Assembly: GCA_005877345.1 (NCBI GenBank) | Contig: VBPR01000053.1 | Coordinates: 1-6,403, forward strand | Direction: 5' to 3' | From: Nitrososphaerota archaeon | Lineage (GTDB): Archaea; Thermoproteota; Nitrososphaeria; Nitrososphaerales; Nitrososphaeraceae | Length of the DNA stretch: 6,403 nucleotides | In this document: positions 1 to 6,167 of the stretch, piece by piece | How positions within the stretch are numbered: the stretch's first letter is position 1 | How the letters are laid out: every line of letters starts with the position of its first letter | Notes under the pieces: model-generated | Databases searched by the model: none | Told to the model about the DNA's origin: nothing | Seen by the model: only the letters and a program-made list of their open reading frames with translations | Made by a program: the position numbers and the translations under genes

Positions 1-94
1 AAAAACTTTCGGTCCAATGTTGAAGCTTTCTAATAACGGAACTATATCTACTGGAGAAGTAAAACCTCTGATATGAGTAGATTCTCGTTACTTT

Positions 95-252
95 TTAAAA
101 TATTGGATTTTTCATTCTGCAGGTACTGCAGAAAGTTTTCCCTTGATGTCTGTATCGCTCAATGAGTTACTAAAATACATTACACATTCTATATTAGGAC
201 AATGAACAAAACCAAAGATATGTCCTAACTCATGTACGCACTCTTTTACCAT
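95..252 (-). pseudogene. amzA: archaemetzincin C-terminal remnant (frameshifted)
   Basis: Archaemetzincins are zinc metallopeptidases with a HExxHxxxxxHC core and additional cysteines that bind a structural zinc. Reading the minus strand from an ATG at 252 gives 46 codons to a TGA at 112-114. The peptide contains HELGHIFGFVHC, then CVMYFSNSLSDTD, the family's catalytic signature and Met-turn region. After DIKGK the frame runs out as LSAVPAE. Shifting frame at the CTTTC next to the A-run gives FCSTCRMK, the expected FCxxC end of the family, and then a TAA at 95-97. A single-base deletion therefore separates the two halves. The N-terminal two thirds are absent: an in-frame TAG lies at 262-264, and the response regulator gene ends at 297, immediately upstream. 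The family call is strong. Whether a short peptide is made is doubtful, because the substrate-binding N-terminal part is missing. Confidence 0.82.
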
Positions 253-296
253 GTGGATACTCTAAATTATTAATTCTAAAATGACTTTCTGCAATT

Positions 297-701
297 TTAT
301 TCAGCATTTGAAGCCCGCAGCTGATTGATTACTTCTCCACATAGATAATTCAATTTCATAGGTTTTTGAATGAATTTGTCTATAATTCCTTCTTTCATAA
401 ATCTTTGAAAAACTGATTCGTTTTCGACTTCATATGCACTTATAAGTATCGTTCTTACATTGGGATTAAGTTTTTTTATCTTCTTTAATAATTCTAGACC
501 GTTAAGTTTTGGCATCCTCCAATCGGCAATAACCAATCGATAATTTTTTTTGTTATTTTTAAAGTGTTTTAGAGCAAGAACTGAATCGTTAAAACTAACA
601 ACTGATACCCCATAAATGGTTTTTCGTAAAGCATCATGAAATAGGTTAGTGATATCTAACTCGTCTTCTACAACACTAACAATTTTGTTGTTAGTAGACA
701 T
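297..701 (-). CDS. single-domain response regulator (CheY-like receiver)
   Basis: This 134-residue cytoplasmic protein is a stand-alone receiver domain that should accept phosphate from a histidine kinase encoded elsewhere. The visible hallmarks are the acidic pair E12-D13 with E14 after strand 1, the phospho-acceptor D60 in the ADWRMP segment, G68 following it, the switch serine S88, an aromatic at F110, and the conserved K113-P114 pair. The domain fills the whole protein, with only a short tail (RASNAE) and no DNA-binding or enzymatic output domain. It would therefore act by protein contact or as a phosphate relay. ATG at 701 is chosen because a clear GGAGGT lies 10 nt upstream and the receiver begins six residues in. 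It ends 44 bp before the archaemetzincin remnant on the same strand. No kinase is visible in the window, so the signal it serves is unknown. Confidence 0.95.
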   Translation of the reverse strand: MSTNNKIVSVVEDELDITNLFHDALRKTIYGVSVVSFNDSVLALKHFKNNKKNYRLVIADWRMPKLNGLELLKKIKKLNPNVRTILISAYEVENESVFQRFMKEGIIDKFIQKPMKLNYLCGEVINQLRASNAE

Positions 702-711
702 TGAATACTAG

Positions 712-717
712 ACCTCC
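712..717 (-). promoter_or_regulatory. Shine-Dalgarno site of the response regulator gene
   Basis: On the minus strand GGAGGT stands 10 nt before the ATG at 701. It is the only strong ribosome binding site in the window. The genes whose promoters can be read seem to be leaderless or nearly so, which sets this one apart. Confidence 0.75.
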
Positions 718-741
718 ATACGTAACCTAAACACTATTATG

Positions 742-749
742 CTATATTT
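742..749 (-). promoter_or_regulatory. probable box A (TATA) of the response regulator gene
   Basis: The minus strand reads AAATATAG here. Its centre is about 26 nt upstream of position 720, which would give a leader of about 19 nt that just includes the GGAGGT site at 712-717. The spacing fits archaeal promoters, but the match is based on sequence and distance only. Confidence 0.45.
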
Positions 750-866
750 GAATGGAAAGAATTACTTAAGTTTTTGTCGAAGTTTTGGGCCCAAGTTATG
801 AATCAGATAAGCTTAGTTCGAATTGTGAATGAACAATTAGAAACCACTCAATAATAACTATGACTA

Positions 867-1652
867 TTATGGCACTACGTATACATGAACGGATAGCTTT
901 GCAGTTGATTTGTCTTCAAGGTCGTTTAAGACAGCTTTATTGTCAATAAATCCTGCTGGGTCATAAACTAGACAAACTAATTTTTTACATTTAGGATGTT
1001 TATCGTACCTACCAATATCAATTAGTAATTCGTCAGTGATTGTCTTGTCATTACGAGACGCACTAGTCATCTTGCACTCAACGACAATTTGTTCCCTATT
1101 CAATAAGAAATCCATTTTAACAGACTTTGATGCATAACTAGGAGTAGATTCCTCTGGTCGTATGTCATCAAAGAATAACATCACCAAGCTCCTTAACAGA
1201 TATTGCAAGTCATATTCATCATGTACTTCTAATCCATCTCTGTTATGATGACTTTTCGACAAACTTCTGGCGACAACATGAAATTTCTTGAATATCATCT
1301 CTAGATTTTGTAATGAGACCTCGAGATTTTCACTCTGGATGTTAACAACGTCTTCTGCTTTTTGTTCTTCTAGTTCAGTAAGATAGGCCTTTAGATGAAG
1401 TCTAGCACTATCTAGAGTGTTGATATGTATTCTTTCAAAATACGAATCAGGTGTATCTTTGGTGACTATCATTGAGGGATTTAATACGTCCATTATTTCC
1501 CTTGTATAATCGGAATTCTCACCAAATATTCTTTTTACTAAGCGAATTACTTTCCCCTTCCAAACTTCATAATCAGGTTTCTCCCAATCTGTAGCTTTAA
1601 GGGTGTCAATCTGCTCTATGAGCTTATGTAAAGCATTAATCTCCTTTATCAT
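867..1652 (-). CDS. PD-(D/E)xK nuclease, DpnII/MboI-type restriction endonuclease domain
   Basis: This 261-residue protein probably cuts DNA. The C-terminal half, about residues 140-260, matches the REase_DpnII-MboI family as I know it: HDEYDLQYLL at 144-153, the DDIRPEESTPSY segment at 162-173, then D181, E192 and K194 (KMDFLL, then VECK) as the metal-binding and catalytic PD-(D/E)xK set. Downstream come DELLIDIGRY at 207-216 and LVYDP at 228-232. The N-terminal 115 residues are mostly helical and charged with no motif I recognise; they may carry target recognition or partner binding. ATG at 1652 is chosen because a TATA box lies 26 nt upstream, implying a leaderless message, and no Shine-Dalgarno is seen. 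The gene is divergent from the helicase-methyltransferase gene. No classical DNA methyltransferase lies beside it, so it is not an ordinary type II restriction-modification pair. The family is fairly sure; sequence specificity cannot be read. Confidence 0.85.
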   Translation of the reverse strand: MIKEINALHKLIEQIDTLKATDWEKPDYEVWKGKVIRLVKRIFGENSDYTREIMDVLNPSMIVTKDTPDSYFERIHINTLDSARLHLKAYLTELEEQKAEDVVNIQSENLEVSLQNLEMIFKKFHVVARSLSKSHHNRDGLEVHDEYDLQYLLRSLVMLFFDDIRPEESTPSYASKSVKMDFLLNREQIVVECKMTSASRNDKTITDELLIDIGRYDKHPKCKKLVCLVYDPAGFIDNKAVLNDLEDKSTAKLSVHVYVVP

Positions 1653-1674
1653 CGTCGCACAAACACGAGCAATA

Positions 1675-1682
1675 GATTATAA
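1675..1682 (-). promoter_or_regulatory. box A of the nuclease gene (leaderless start)
   Basis: The minus strand reads TTATAATC, centred about 26 nt from the ATG at 1652. That is the expected archaeal distance from TATA box to transcription start, so transcription should begin at or next to the start codon. The absence of a ribosome binding site agrees with this. Confidence 0.55.
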
Positions 1683-1823
1683 GGTTTCCATCTGGGCTTC
1701 GTCTCTAACTATGTAGTCCTTAAACGAGAATCCGTTATGATGAAAACACGCTATTTTTGTTGGACAGGTTCAGTTTTTCCGCAATTTTATCATGCAATCA
1801 TTACCAAATGTTTGCTGTAAAGC

Positions 1824-1830
1824 ATATTTT
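1824..1830 (+). promoter_or_regulatory. possible box A of the helicase-methyltransferase gene
   Basis: ATATTTT, centred near 1827, would place the transcription start near 1853, at or beside the TTG start at 1856 and an out-of-frame ATG at 1852. A second AT-rich run at 1838-1844 is too close to the start to serve it. Weak match; spacing is the main support. Confidence 0.35.
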
Positions 1831-1855
1831 GTACCTCTATAATACCATTTAATGT

Positions 1856-4750
1856 TTGAAGTTCCTTCCATTTAAAGAGGCAAGAGATTTTGTTCATGAA
1901 TTAGGACTAAAAAGTTCCAAGGACTGGAGAAAATTTTGCAAATCTGAAGCTAAACCTGCAGATATACCAAATAGTCCAGACGATGTATATCGAGAAGAGT
2001 GGATTAATTGGGGCGACTGGTTAGGTACAGGTGTTATTGCTACAACAAAGAGAACTTACAAGACATTTGAGGAGGCAAGACAATTCGTACGAACTCTTGG
2101 CCTTAAGAATAGCGTTCAATGGAAGAATTATTACAAATCTAAAGATAGACCTGCAGATATACCGTCCAGTCCTGAGAACGTCTATCAAGAACAATGGATA
2201 AGCTTGGGCGATTGGCTGGGAACTGGTACTGTTGCCACCAAGGATAGACAGTTTAGAAGCTTCATCGATGCTAGGATGTTCGTTAGGCGATTAGGCTTAC
2301 AAAATCAAATTGATTGGACTAATTTTTGCAAATCTAAAGATAAACCTGCAGATATACCAAATAGTCCGGTTGCAGTATACGAAGACCACTGGATAAGCTG
2401 GCCGGATTGGCTTGGTTACGAAGAAAAATTTTTGACAGTTGAAAAAGTAAAGGAATTGTTAAGAGATTTAATCAGAAGTAGAATAATTGAACAATGGGAT
2501 GAAGCTGTTTTGTATTCATTCCTTCTTAGACGAGGTTTACTCAATCTCAGCAGTAACCGTCATTCAGCCTTTTTTAGGAATCTTATCAAGGCAAGCCGCA
2601 CTGAAAGGGGTCGAAATTTAATAGAACAATACGCGAATTCAGAAGAACAGATACCTCCAGACCTTTCAAATATTACCTCAACAGTCTCGAGTCCCTCAGA
2701 AGAAATTGAAACTATATCAGAGTCAGGTTTACCAGGTATTGTCAAACCGAACGACCCATTGGATTATCAGGATGGTTTGAGTGTTGAGCAGATACTATCG
2801 CATACTGATATCCTTGAATCCATTAATGTTGACGAAGAGGCTATGCAATTCTATCTTGATTATTCTGTAGATGAGATATGGAAGTGTGCCTTCAAAAATG
2901 AACATGAAACAGTGAGAAAACTGAAGTTGGCTGACAAAAATGGAAACAAATATCATGACATGGTCATAGATATTTTCTTGGAGGATTATCAAGGCAGTAC
3001 AGAATTAAAAATACCACCTGGTTATTTGTTTCCGTTCCCACCAACGTTGATGCAGCGATATGTAGCATATAAGGTCACTAATCTTCCCTACTTTGGTAAC
3101 TTTTCAGGGACTGGTGCTGGCAAGACACTTTCTGCAATTCTAGCTAGTAGAGCAATTGACAGTAAGATAACTGTCATTGTTTGTCCCAACGATGTAGTAG
3201 AGCAATGGAAACGAAATATTTTAGATACTTTTCCTAATTCTAAAGTTGTTACCGGAAAAGACGCCTTTTATCTTCAATATTCTGAAAAGGAATTTCAATA
3301 CGCAGTACTAAATTACGATAAATTTAGTCAAGATGAATCTCCTAATCTTATTTTAACTCTCTCAAAGCATCGCATAGATTTTGTTATTTTGGATGAAGTA
3401 CATTTTACTAAGATAAGGAATGAAGAAGAGATAAGTCAAAGGCGTAAAAATTTAGACGGCCTTATGACAGGTGTTAGAAGAAAAAATCCAGATGCAAAGG
3501 TTTTAGGTCTCTCCGCCACACCTGTTGTGAATAACCTCAGGGAGGGGAGGTCATTATTGGAGCTAATTTCAGGGAAAGTATATGATGACGTCGCTGTCAG
3601 GCCCACTATTCCTAATGCAGTAACCCTATATGAAAAATTGTCTACAATCTCTGTTAGAGAACTACCCACGTACTTTGCAGATATAGATACCCATACTATT
3701 GATGTAACTGCAAAAAAACCACCTGAGATTTCCATACGCCATCTCAAGAGTAATCCTTTGGCCATTGAAAAGTTCCTGACCGATGCGCGTATTCCACAAA
3801 TAATCAAATTAATCGATGGTCAAACTATCATATATACCGAATATGTTGAAGACATTGTCCAAAATTTATCCAAAGCAGTAGATAATGCTGGATATTCTTA
3901 TGCTTTGTACACGGGTTATGACCGCTCAGGACTCACTAGATTTCTGAATAAAAAAGTTCAGGTATTAATTGCATCTCGCCCTCTCTCTGTAGGAGTTGAC
4001 GGTTTACAACATATTTGTAATAGGCTTATAATTAACACTCTGCCATGGACCAATGCACAGTATCAACAGCTTATCGGCAGACTTGTCAGAAAGGGCCAGA
4101 TACGAGATGTCGTTCATGTCTATCTGGTAAAAGCGAGTATAGGTGGATATCAATATGACGAGCTAAAGTGGAAACGAATTCAGTTCAAGCGTACTTTAGC
4201 TGATTGTGCTGTTGATGGTAGATTGCCAGAAAAAAATCTGGTTACACCTCAACAAGCTGCAATGGAGGCAGTCAAATGGTTAGAGAGACTTGAGCGTGGT
4301 GAAATATCCACGGTTGTAAGAAGAGACCTCAATGTAGAATTAACTCCTGTAGAAATAAAGAAACGGGTAGTAAAGTATGGAGACTTTACCAGATTAAATA
4401 ACAAAATTAACAATGAAAACTCTGATACTACTCATAGCAGAATACTAAAAGACCCCAAGGAATGGGATGAGTATCATAGACAGTATAGAGAAGCTCGCAA
4501 GTCATGGCCTATTATTCCATTTGATGAGATTATAAAAAGAATTAGTCAGTTGTCGCCCCGTCTTATGATAGGTGACTTTGGGTGTGGTGAAGCAAAGATA
4601 CTTGAAAAATTTGGTGACAAGAGAGTTTACAGCTTTGACCACATAGCAATTAATGATAATGTTACTGCATGTGATATTAAATCAGTTCCATTGCCAGATG
4701 AAGCAATAGATATTGCTGTATTTTCTTTGTCATTAATGGGAAGAAATTAG
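1856..4750 (+). CDS. INT-repeat / SF2 helicase / RRP8-like methyltransferase fusion, ending at an internal amber codon
   Basis: This 964-residue protein has three parts. Residues 2-187 are three copies of the phage-integrase repeat unit (FxEARxFVxxLGL, then a PADIP motif, then WxxWxDWLG). Residues 190-390 are a charged, mainly helical linker without a family I recognise. Residues about 395-760 are a full SF2/SNF2-like ATPase core: Walker A SGTGAGKT at 417-424, DEVH at 513-516, LSATP at 552-556, motif V around 706-717, and motif VI QLIGRLVRKGQ at 738-748 with R742 and R745. From about 867 the WDEYHRQYREARKSWP segment, then DFGCGEAKI at 907-915, SFD at 926-928, ACDI at 938-941 and SLSLMG at 957-962 match RRP8-type SAM methyltransferases. 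In eukaryotes RRP8 makes m1A in large-subunit rRNA. The stop at 4748-4750 removes the last third of that domain, so the product as read would be an active ATPase with a broken methyltransferase. The start is TTG: a TAA lies in frame at 1850-1852 and no in-frame ATG occurs until about residue 141. Confidence 0.85.
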   Translation: MKFLPFKEARDFVHELGLKSSKDWRKFCKSEAKPADIPNSPDDVYREEWINWGDWLGTGVIATTKRTYKTFEEARQFVRTLGLKNSVQWKNYYKSKDRPADIPSSPENVYQEQWISLGDWLGTGTVATKDRQFRSFIDARMFVRRLGLQNQIDWTNFCKSKDKPADIPNSPVAVYEDHWISWPDWLGYEEKFLTVEKVKELLRDLIRSRIIEQWDEAVLYSFLLRRGLLNLSSNRHSAFFRNLIKASRTERGRNLIEQYANSEEQIPPDLSNITSTVSSPSEEIETISESGLPGIVKPNDPLDYQDGLSVEQILSHTDILESINVDEEAMQFYLDYSVDEIWKCAFKNEHETVRKLKLADKNGNKYHDMVIDIFLEDYQGSTELKIPPGYLFPFPPTLMQRYVAYKVTNLPYFGNFSGTGAGKTLSAILASRAIDSKITVIVCPNDVVEQWKRNILDTFPNSKVVTGKDAFYLQYSEKEFQYAVLNYDKFSQDESPNLILTLSKHRIDFVILDEVHFTKIRNEEEISQRRKNLDGLMTGVRRKNPDAKVLGLSATPVVNNLREGRSLLELISGKVYDDVAVRPTIPNAVTLYEKLSTISVRELPTYFADIDTHTIDVTAKKPPEISIRHLKSNPLAIEKFLTDARIPQIIKLIDGQTIIYTEYVEDIVQNLSKAVDNAGYSYALYTGYDRSGLTRFLNKKVQVLIASRPLSVGVDGLQHICNRLIINTLPWTNAQYQQLIGRLVRKGQIRDVVHVYLVKASIGGYQYDELKWKRIQFKRTLADCAVDGRLPEKNLVTPQQAAMEAVKWLERLERGEISTVVRRDLNVELTPVEIKKRVVKYGDFTRLNNKINNENSDTTHSRILKDPKEWDEYHRQYREARKSWPIIPFDEIIKRISQLSPRLMIGDFGCGEAKILEKFGDKRVYSFDHIAINDNVTACDIKSVPLPDEAIDIAVFSLSLMGRN
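1859..2419 (+). repeat. three tandem 195-bp coding repeats (phage-integrase repeat units)
   Basis: The units begin near 1859, 2054 and 2249, with an exact 195-nt (65-codon) period. The segment CCTGCAGATATACC recurs at 1955, 2150 and 2345. Each unit encodes a helix (FxEARxFVxxLGLK), a W-containing segment, CKSKDKPADIPNSP or a close variant, and a WLG end; unit 3 is shorter, ending at WLGYE. Such repeats are known from phage integrase-like proteins and many algal and viral proteins. Their role is unsettled; DNA or partner binding is a reasonable guess. Units 1 and 3 share a 27-nt identical run (1951-1977 and 2341-2367), which unit 2 does not match fully. Confidence 0.88.
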
Positions 4751-4936
4751 CCCGACTACATAAAGGAAGCAAAAAGATGTTTAGCAACCAATGGATATTT
4801 ACTTATTGCTGAAACGACAAAATCAATGAAAGGTAGATTGTCTAAACTAAAAGAAGTAATTGAGCGATACGGCTTTGACATTTATAACGAAGAAGAAAAA
4901 GGAGATTTTACTTTTATTGAGGCAAGAGAACTATAG
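4751..4936 (+). other. in-frame continuation of the RRP8-like methyltransferase beyond the amber codon
   Basis: Translation directly after the TAG at 4748-4750, in the same frame, gives 61 residues ending at a TAG at 4934-4936. It starts PDYIKEAKRCLATNGYLLIAE, minus its last residue in the family core, followed by ETTKS. This matches what follows SLMGTN in RRP8 proteins: a helix with xDYLxEAxRVL, a glycine turn, then a strand ending in IAE. The last segment, YGFDIYNEEEKGDFTFIE, fits the closing beta strands. With the amber codon read as an amino acid, the protein would be 1026 residues with a complete methyltransferase. There is no sensible independent start here, so this piece is made only by readthrough or by an allele without the stop. 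Confidence 0.85.
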
Positions 4937-4986
4937 CTAGAAATACTCTTCGAGTTACTGTTCCTTGAACCATTTAATTGTACAGT

Positions 4987-5865
4987 TTATTCGGTGCTAG
5001 AATAATCTAACAAGGTCTTTTGTTTAGGGTTGTGGTAGCTAGCTTCGTCATCAGGAAATTGCAGTTCAGTATCATAAGCTAACTCGTTTTGCATTCCCCA
5101 TTCTACAGGTTCCAGTCCTCTCATCACTCTAAACATATTGGCAGTTGCGGCTCCAAATCCAGCATAATGGTTATTGGCAGCGACAATACCTGTCTTTACA
5201 TCTTCCTCATTTTCTTCAATTGCTCCAAATTTATCTGACCAATATTCCATTTCTTTTTCTCTATCCATTTGTATCCTTCCAAACTCATTTTCCTTAATAC
5301 TTCTATCCCCAATTAATCTAAGATATACAAGGTCAGAGGTTACTATTGGTGGAGACTGTATTTTATCCAGTTGATTCCAAACCATGCAAATATTATTGTT
5401 TATAAAAAAGGTGTAAGCTAAATCCGAAAACCATGACGGATGTCTTACTTCTACTGCATATCTAAAACTATCATCAAAGAAAAAGTCGTACTGTCTTAAG
5501 CAATCCAATCCTTCTATAATTTTAACGTAGGGCGGAAATTGTATTAATAGTGCAAGTAGCTTTTCCTTTAGAGGTTTCATCGCATCATAAAATATTGATA
5601 GTTCTTTTCCTACGTTTTGGAATTTTTTGTCATGCGTTATTACTTTGGGAAATTTGGCAGTGAATCTAAAATCTTTAGGCGTTTTTCTAGCCCAGTTTTT
5701 AACCATAAATTGATTTGGAATCCTGTAAAACGTGGAGTCGATTTCCACATAGTTGAATACCTGAGAATAGTAAGATAACCATAGTTTATTTTCTAATTTG
5801 GATGGATAGAATACACCCTGCCAAGAAGTATAGCTCCAACCCGAGCATCCGACATATAGTTTCAA
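4987..5865 (-). CDS. DUF72 (YecE-like) TIM-barrel protein
   Basis: This 292-residue cytoplasmic protein belongs to the DUF72 family, a TIM-barrel fold of unproven biochemical function. Family marks are GCSGWSYTSWQGVFYP at 6-21, the YVEIDSTFYRIP segment at 39-50, FRFTAKFPKVITH at 66-78, LIQFPP at 107-112, the VEVRHPSW segment at 138-145, YLRLIGDRS at 181-189 and NNHYAGFGAATA at 231-242. The start is TTG at 5865: an in-frame TAG lies two codons upstream (5869-5871), and the conserved GCSGW begins at residue 6. No Shine-Dalgarno is visible. The gene starts 26 bp after the stop of the 69-residue gene, so the two are probably cotranscribed. The C-terminal tail beyond the barrel ends with KQKTLLDYSSTE, which resembles a PCNA-interacting peptide. 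It converges on the helicase gene, whose extended frame ends 50 bp away. Confidence 0.93.
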   Translation of the reverse strand: MKLYVGCSGWSYTSWQGVFYPSKLENKLWLSYYSQVFNYVEIDSTFYRIPNQFMVKNWARKTPKDFRFTAKFPKVITHDKKFQNVGKELSIFYDAMKPLKEKLLALLIQFPPYVKIIEGLDCLRQYDFFFDDSFRYAVEVRHPSWFSDLAYTFFINNNICMVWNQLDKIQSPPIVTSDLVYLRLIGDRSIKENEFGRIQMDREKEMEYWSDKFGAIEENEEDVKTGIVAANNHYAGFGAATANMFRVMRGLEPVEWGMQNELAYDTELQFPDDEASYHNPKQKTLLDYSSTE

Positions 5866-5891
5866 TTTCTATCTAGATTATTATTAAGTTC

Positions 5892-6101
5892 TCAATTCAT
5901 TCTATTCATCATATCCACTAATGCCAGTTTAATCTTCATATCATCAGTTTGTAAACTCAAAAAATCCAGCTCTTCTCCTAGTCTGTCTATATCATCTTTT
6001 TGCTTGATTGATAGATTTGGAATCTTTAAAATATCATCTTGTATTTTTATCAAACCATCTATCATTTTCCTCGTGTATTCCGCGTCGGTTTCTACATCCA
6101 T
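5892..6101 (-). CDS. small helical protein of unknown function
   Basis: I do not recognise a family for this 69-residue protein. It is rich in charged residues and in I, L and M, lacks a signal peptide or membrane segment, and contains no Cys, Trp or Pro apart from one Pro at residue 28. The heptad-like spacing in residues 9-27 and 30-65 suggests two helices, perhaps a helical hairpin or coiled coil. The ATG at 6101 is supported by a TATA-like box about 26-30 nt upstream, implying a leader of only a few bases. It precedes the DUF72 gene by 26 bp on the same strand, so the two are likely one transcription unit. It could be a partner of the DUF72 protein, though only position suggests this. Confidence 0.7.
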   Translation of the reverse strand: MDVETDAEYTRKMIDGLIKIQDDILKIPNLSIKQKDDIDRLGEELDFLSLQTDDMKIKLALVDMMNRMN

Positions 6102-6126
6102 TGGGAGTCTAGAATGATGTGACGAG

Positions 6127-6135
6127 CTTTATATC
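6127..6135 (-). promoter_or_regulatory. box A for the 69-residue gene and DUF72 operon
   Basis: The minus strand reads GATATAAAG, centred near 6131. Archaeal spacing would place transcription start near 6105, four bases before the ATG at 6101. No other promoter is seen between the two genes, so this site probably drives both. Confidence 0.55.
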
Positions 6136-6167
6136 AGTTGCTTACTTTGTTAACAATTATTCAACAC

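Larger units (their letters stand above)
1653..1855. other. divergent intergenic region between nuclease and helicase genes
   Basis: This 203-bp spacer holds the start regions of two divergent genes. Apart from the box A candidates, I see no convincing gene, RNA or operator in it. A 27-codon open frame from the ATG at 1737 to the TAA at 1818-1820 on the plus strand has no supporting signals. Because both promoters sit in this spacer, the nuclease and the helicase-methyltransferase could be co-regulated. Confidence 0.5.

Noticed and set aside
1..90. Minus-strand open frame running to the window edge, reading RGFTSPVDIVPLLESF and onward
   Set aside because: It looks protein-like but has no ATG, GTG or TTG start within the window and is closed upstream by a TAA; too short to call and possibly a decayed or chance frame.
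1737..1820. 27-codon plus-strand open frame in the divergent spacer
   Set aside because: Short, with no ribosome binding site, no suitably spaced box A and no recognisable sequence.
1859..2419. Tandem repeats considered as a CRISPR array
   Set aside because: The units are 195 nt, in frame and protein-coding throughout, with a conserved peptide pattern and no short repeat-spacer structure.
1856..2419. Reading the integrase-type repeats as evidence for an actual integrase
   Set aside because: No tyrosine or serine recombinase catalytic domain follows; the repeats lead into a helicase. No attachment sites or terminal inverted repeats were seen.
2560..3807. Minus-strand open frames of 61, 65 and 123 codons inside the helicase gene
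   Set aside because: They lie antisense to a gene with clear helicase motifs, carry no family features and look like shadows of its codon use.
4937..5005. Further readthrough past the second TAG of the methyltransferase frame, to a TAA at 5003-5005
   Set aside because: The 22 extra residues show no family resemblance and the RRP8 domain is already complete at the second TAG, so that TAG is taken as the real end.
5174..5374. 66-codon plus-strand open frame opposite the DUF72 gene
   Set aside because: Low-complexity, Ser- and Leu-rich shadow of a well-conserved minus-strand gene.
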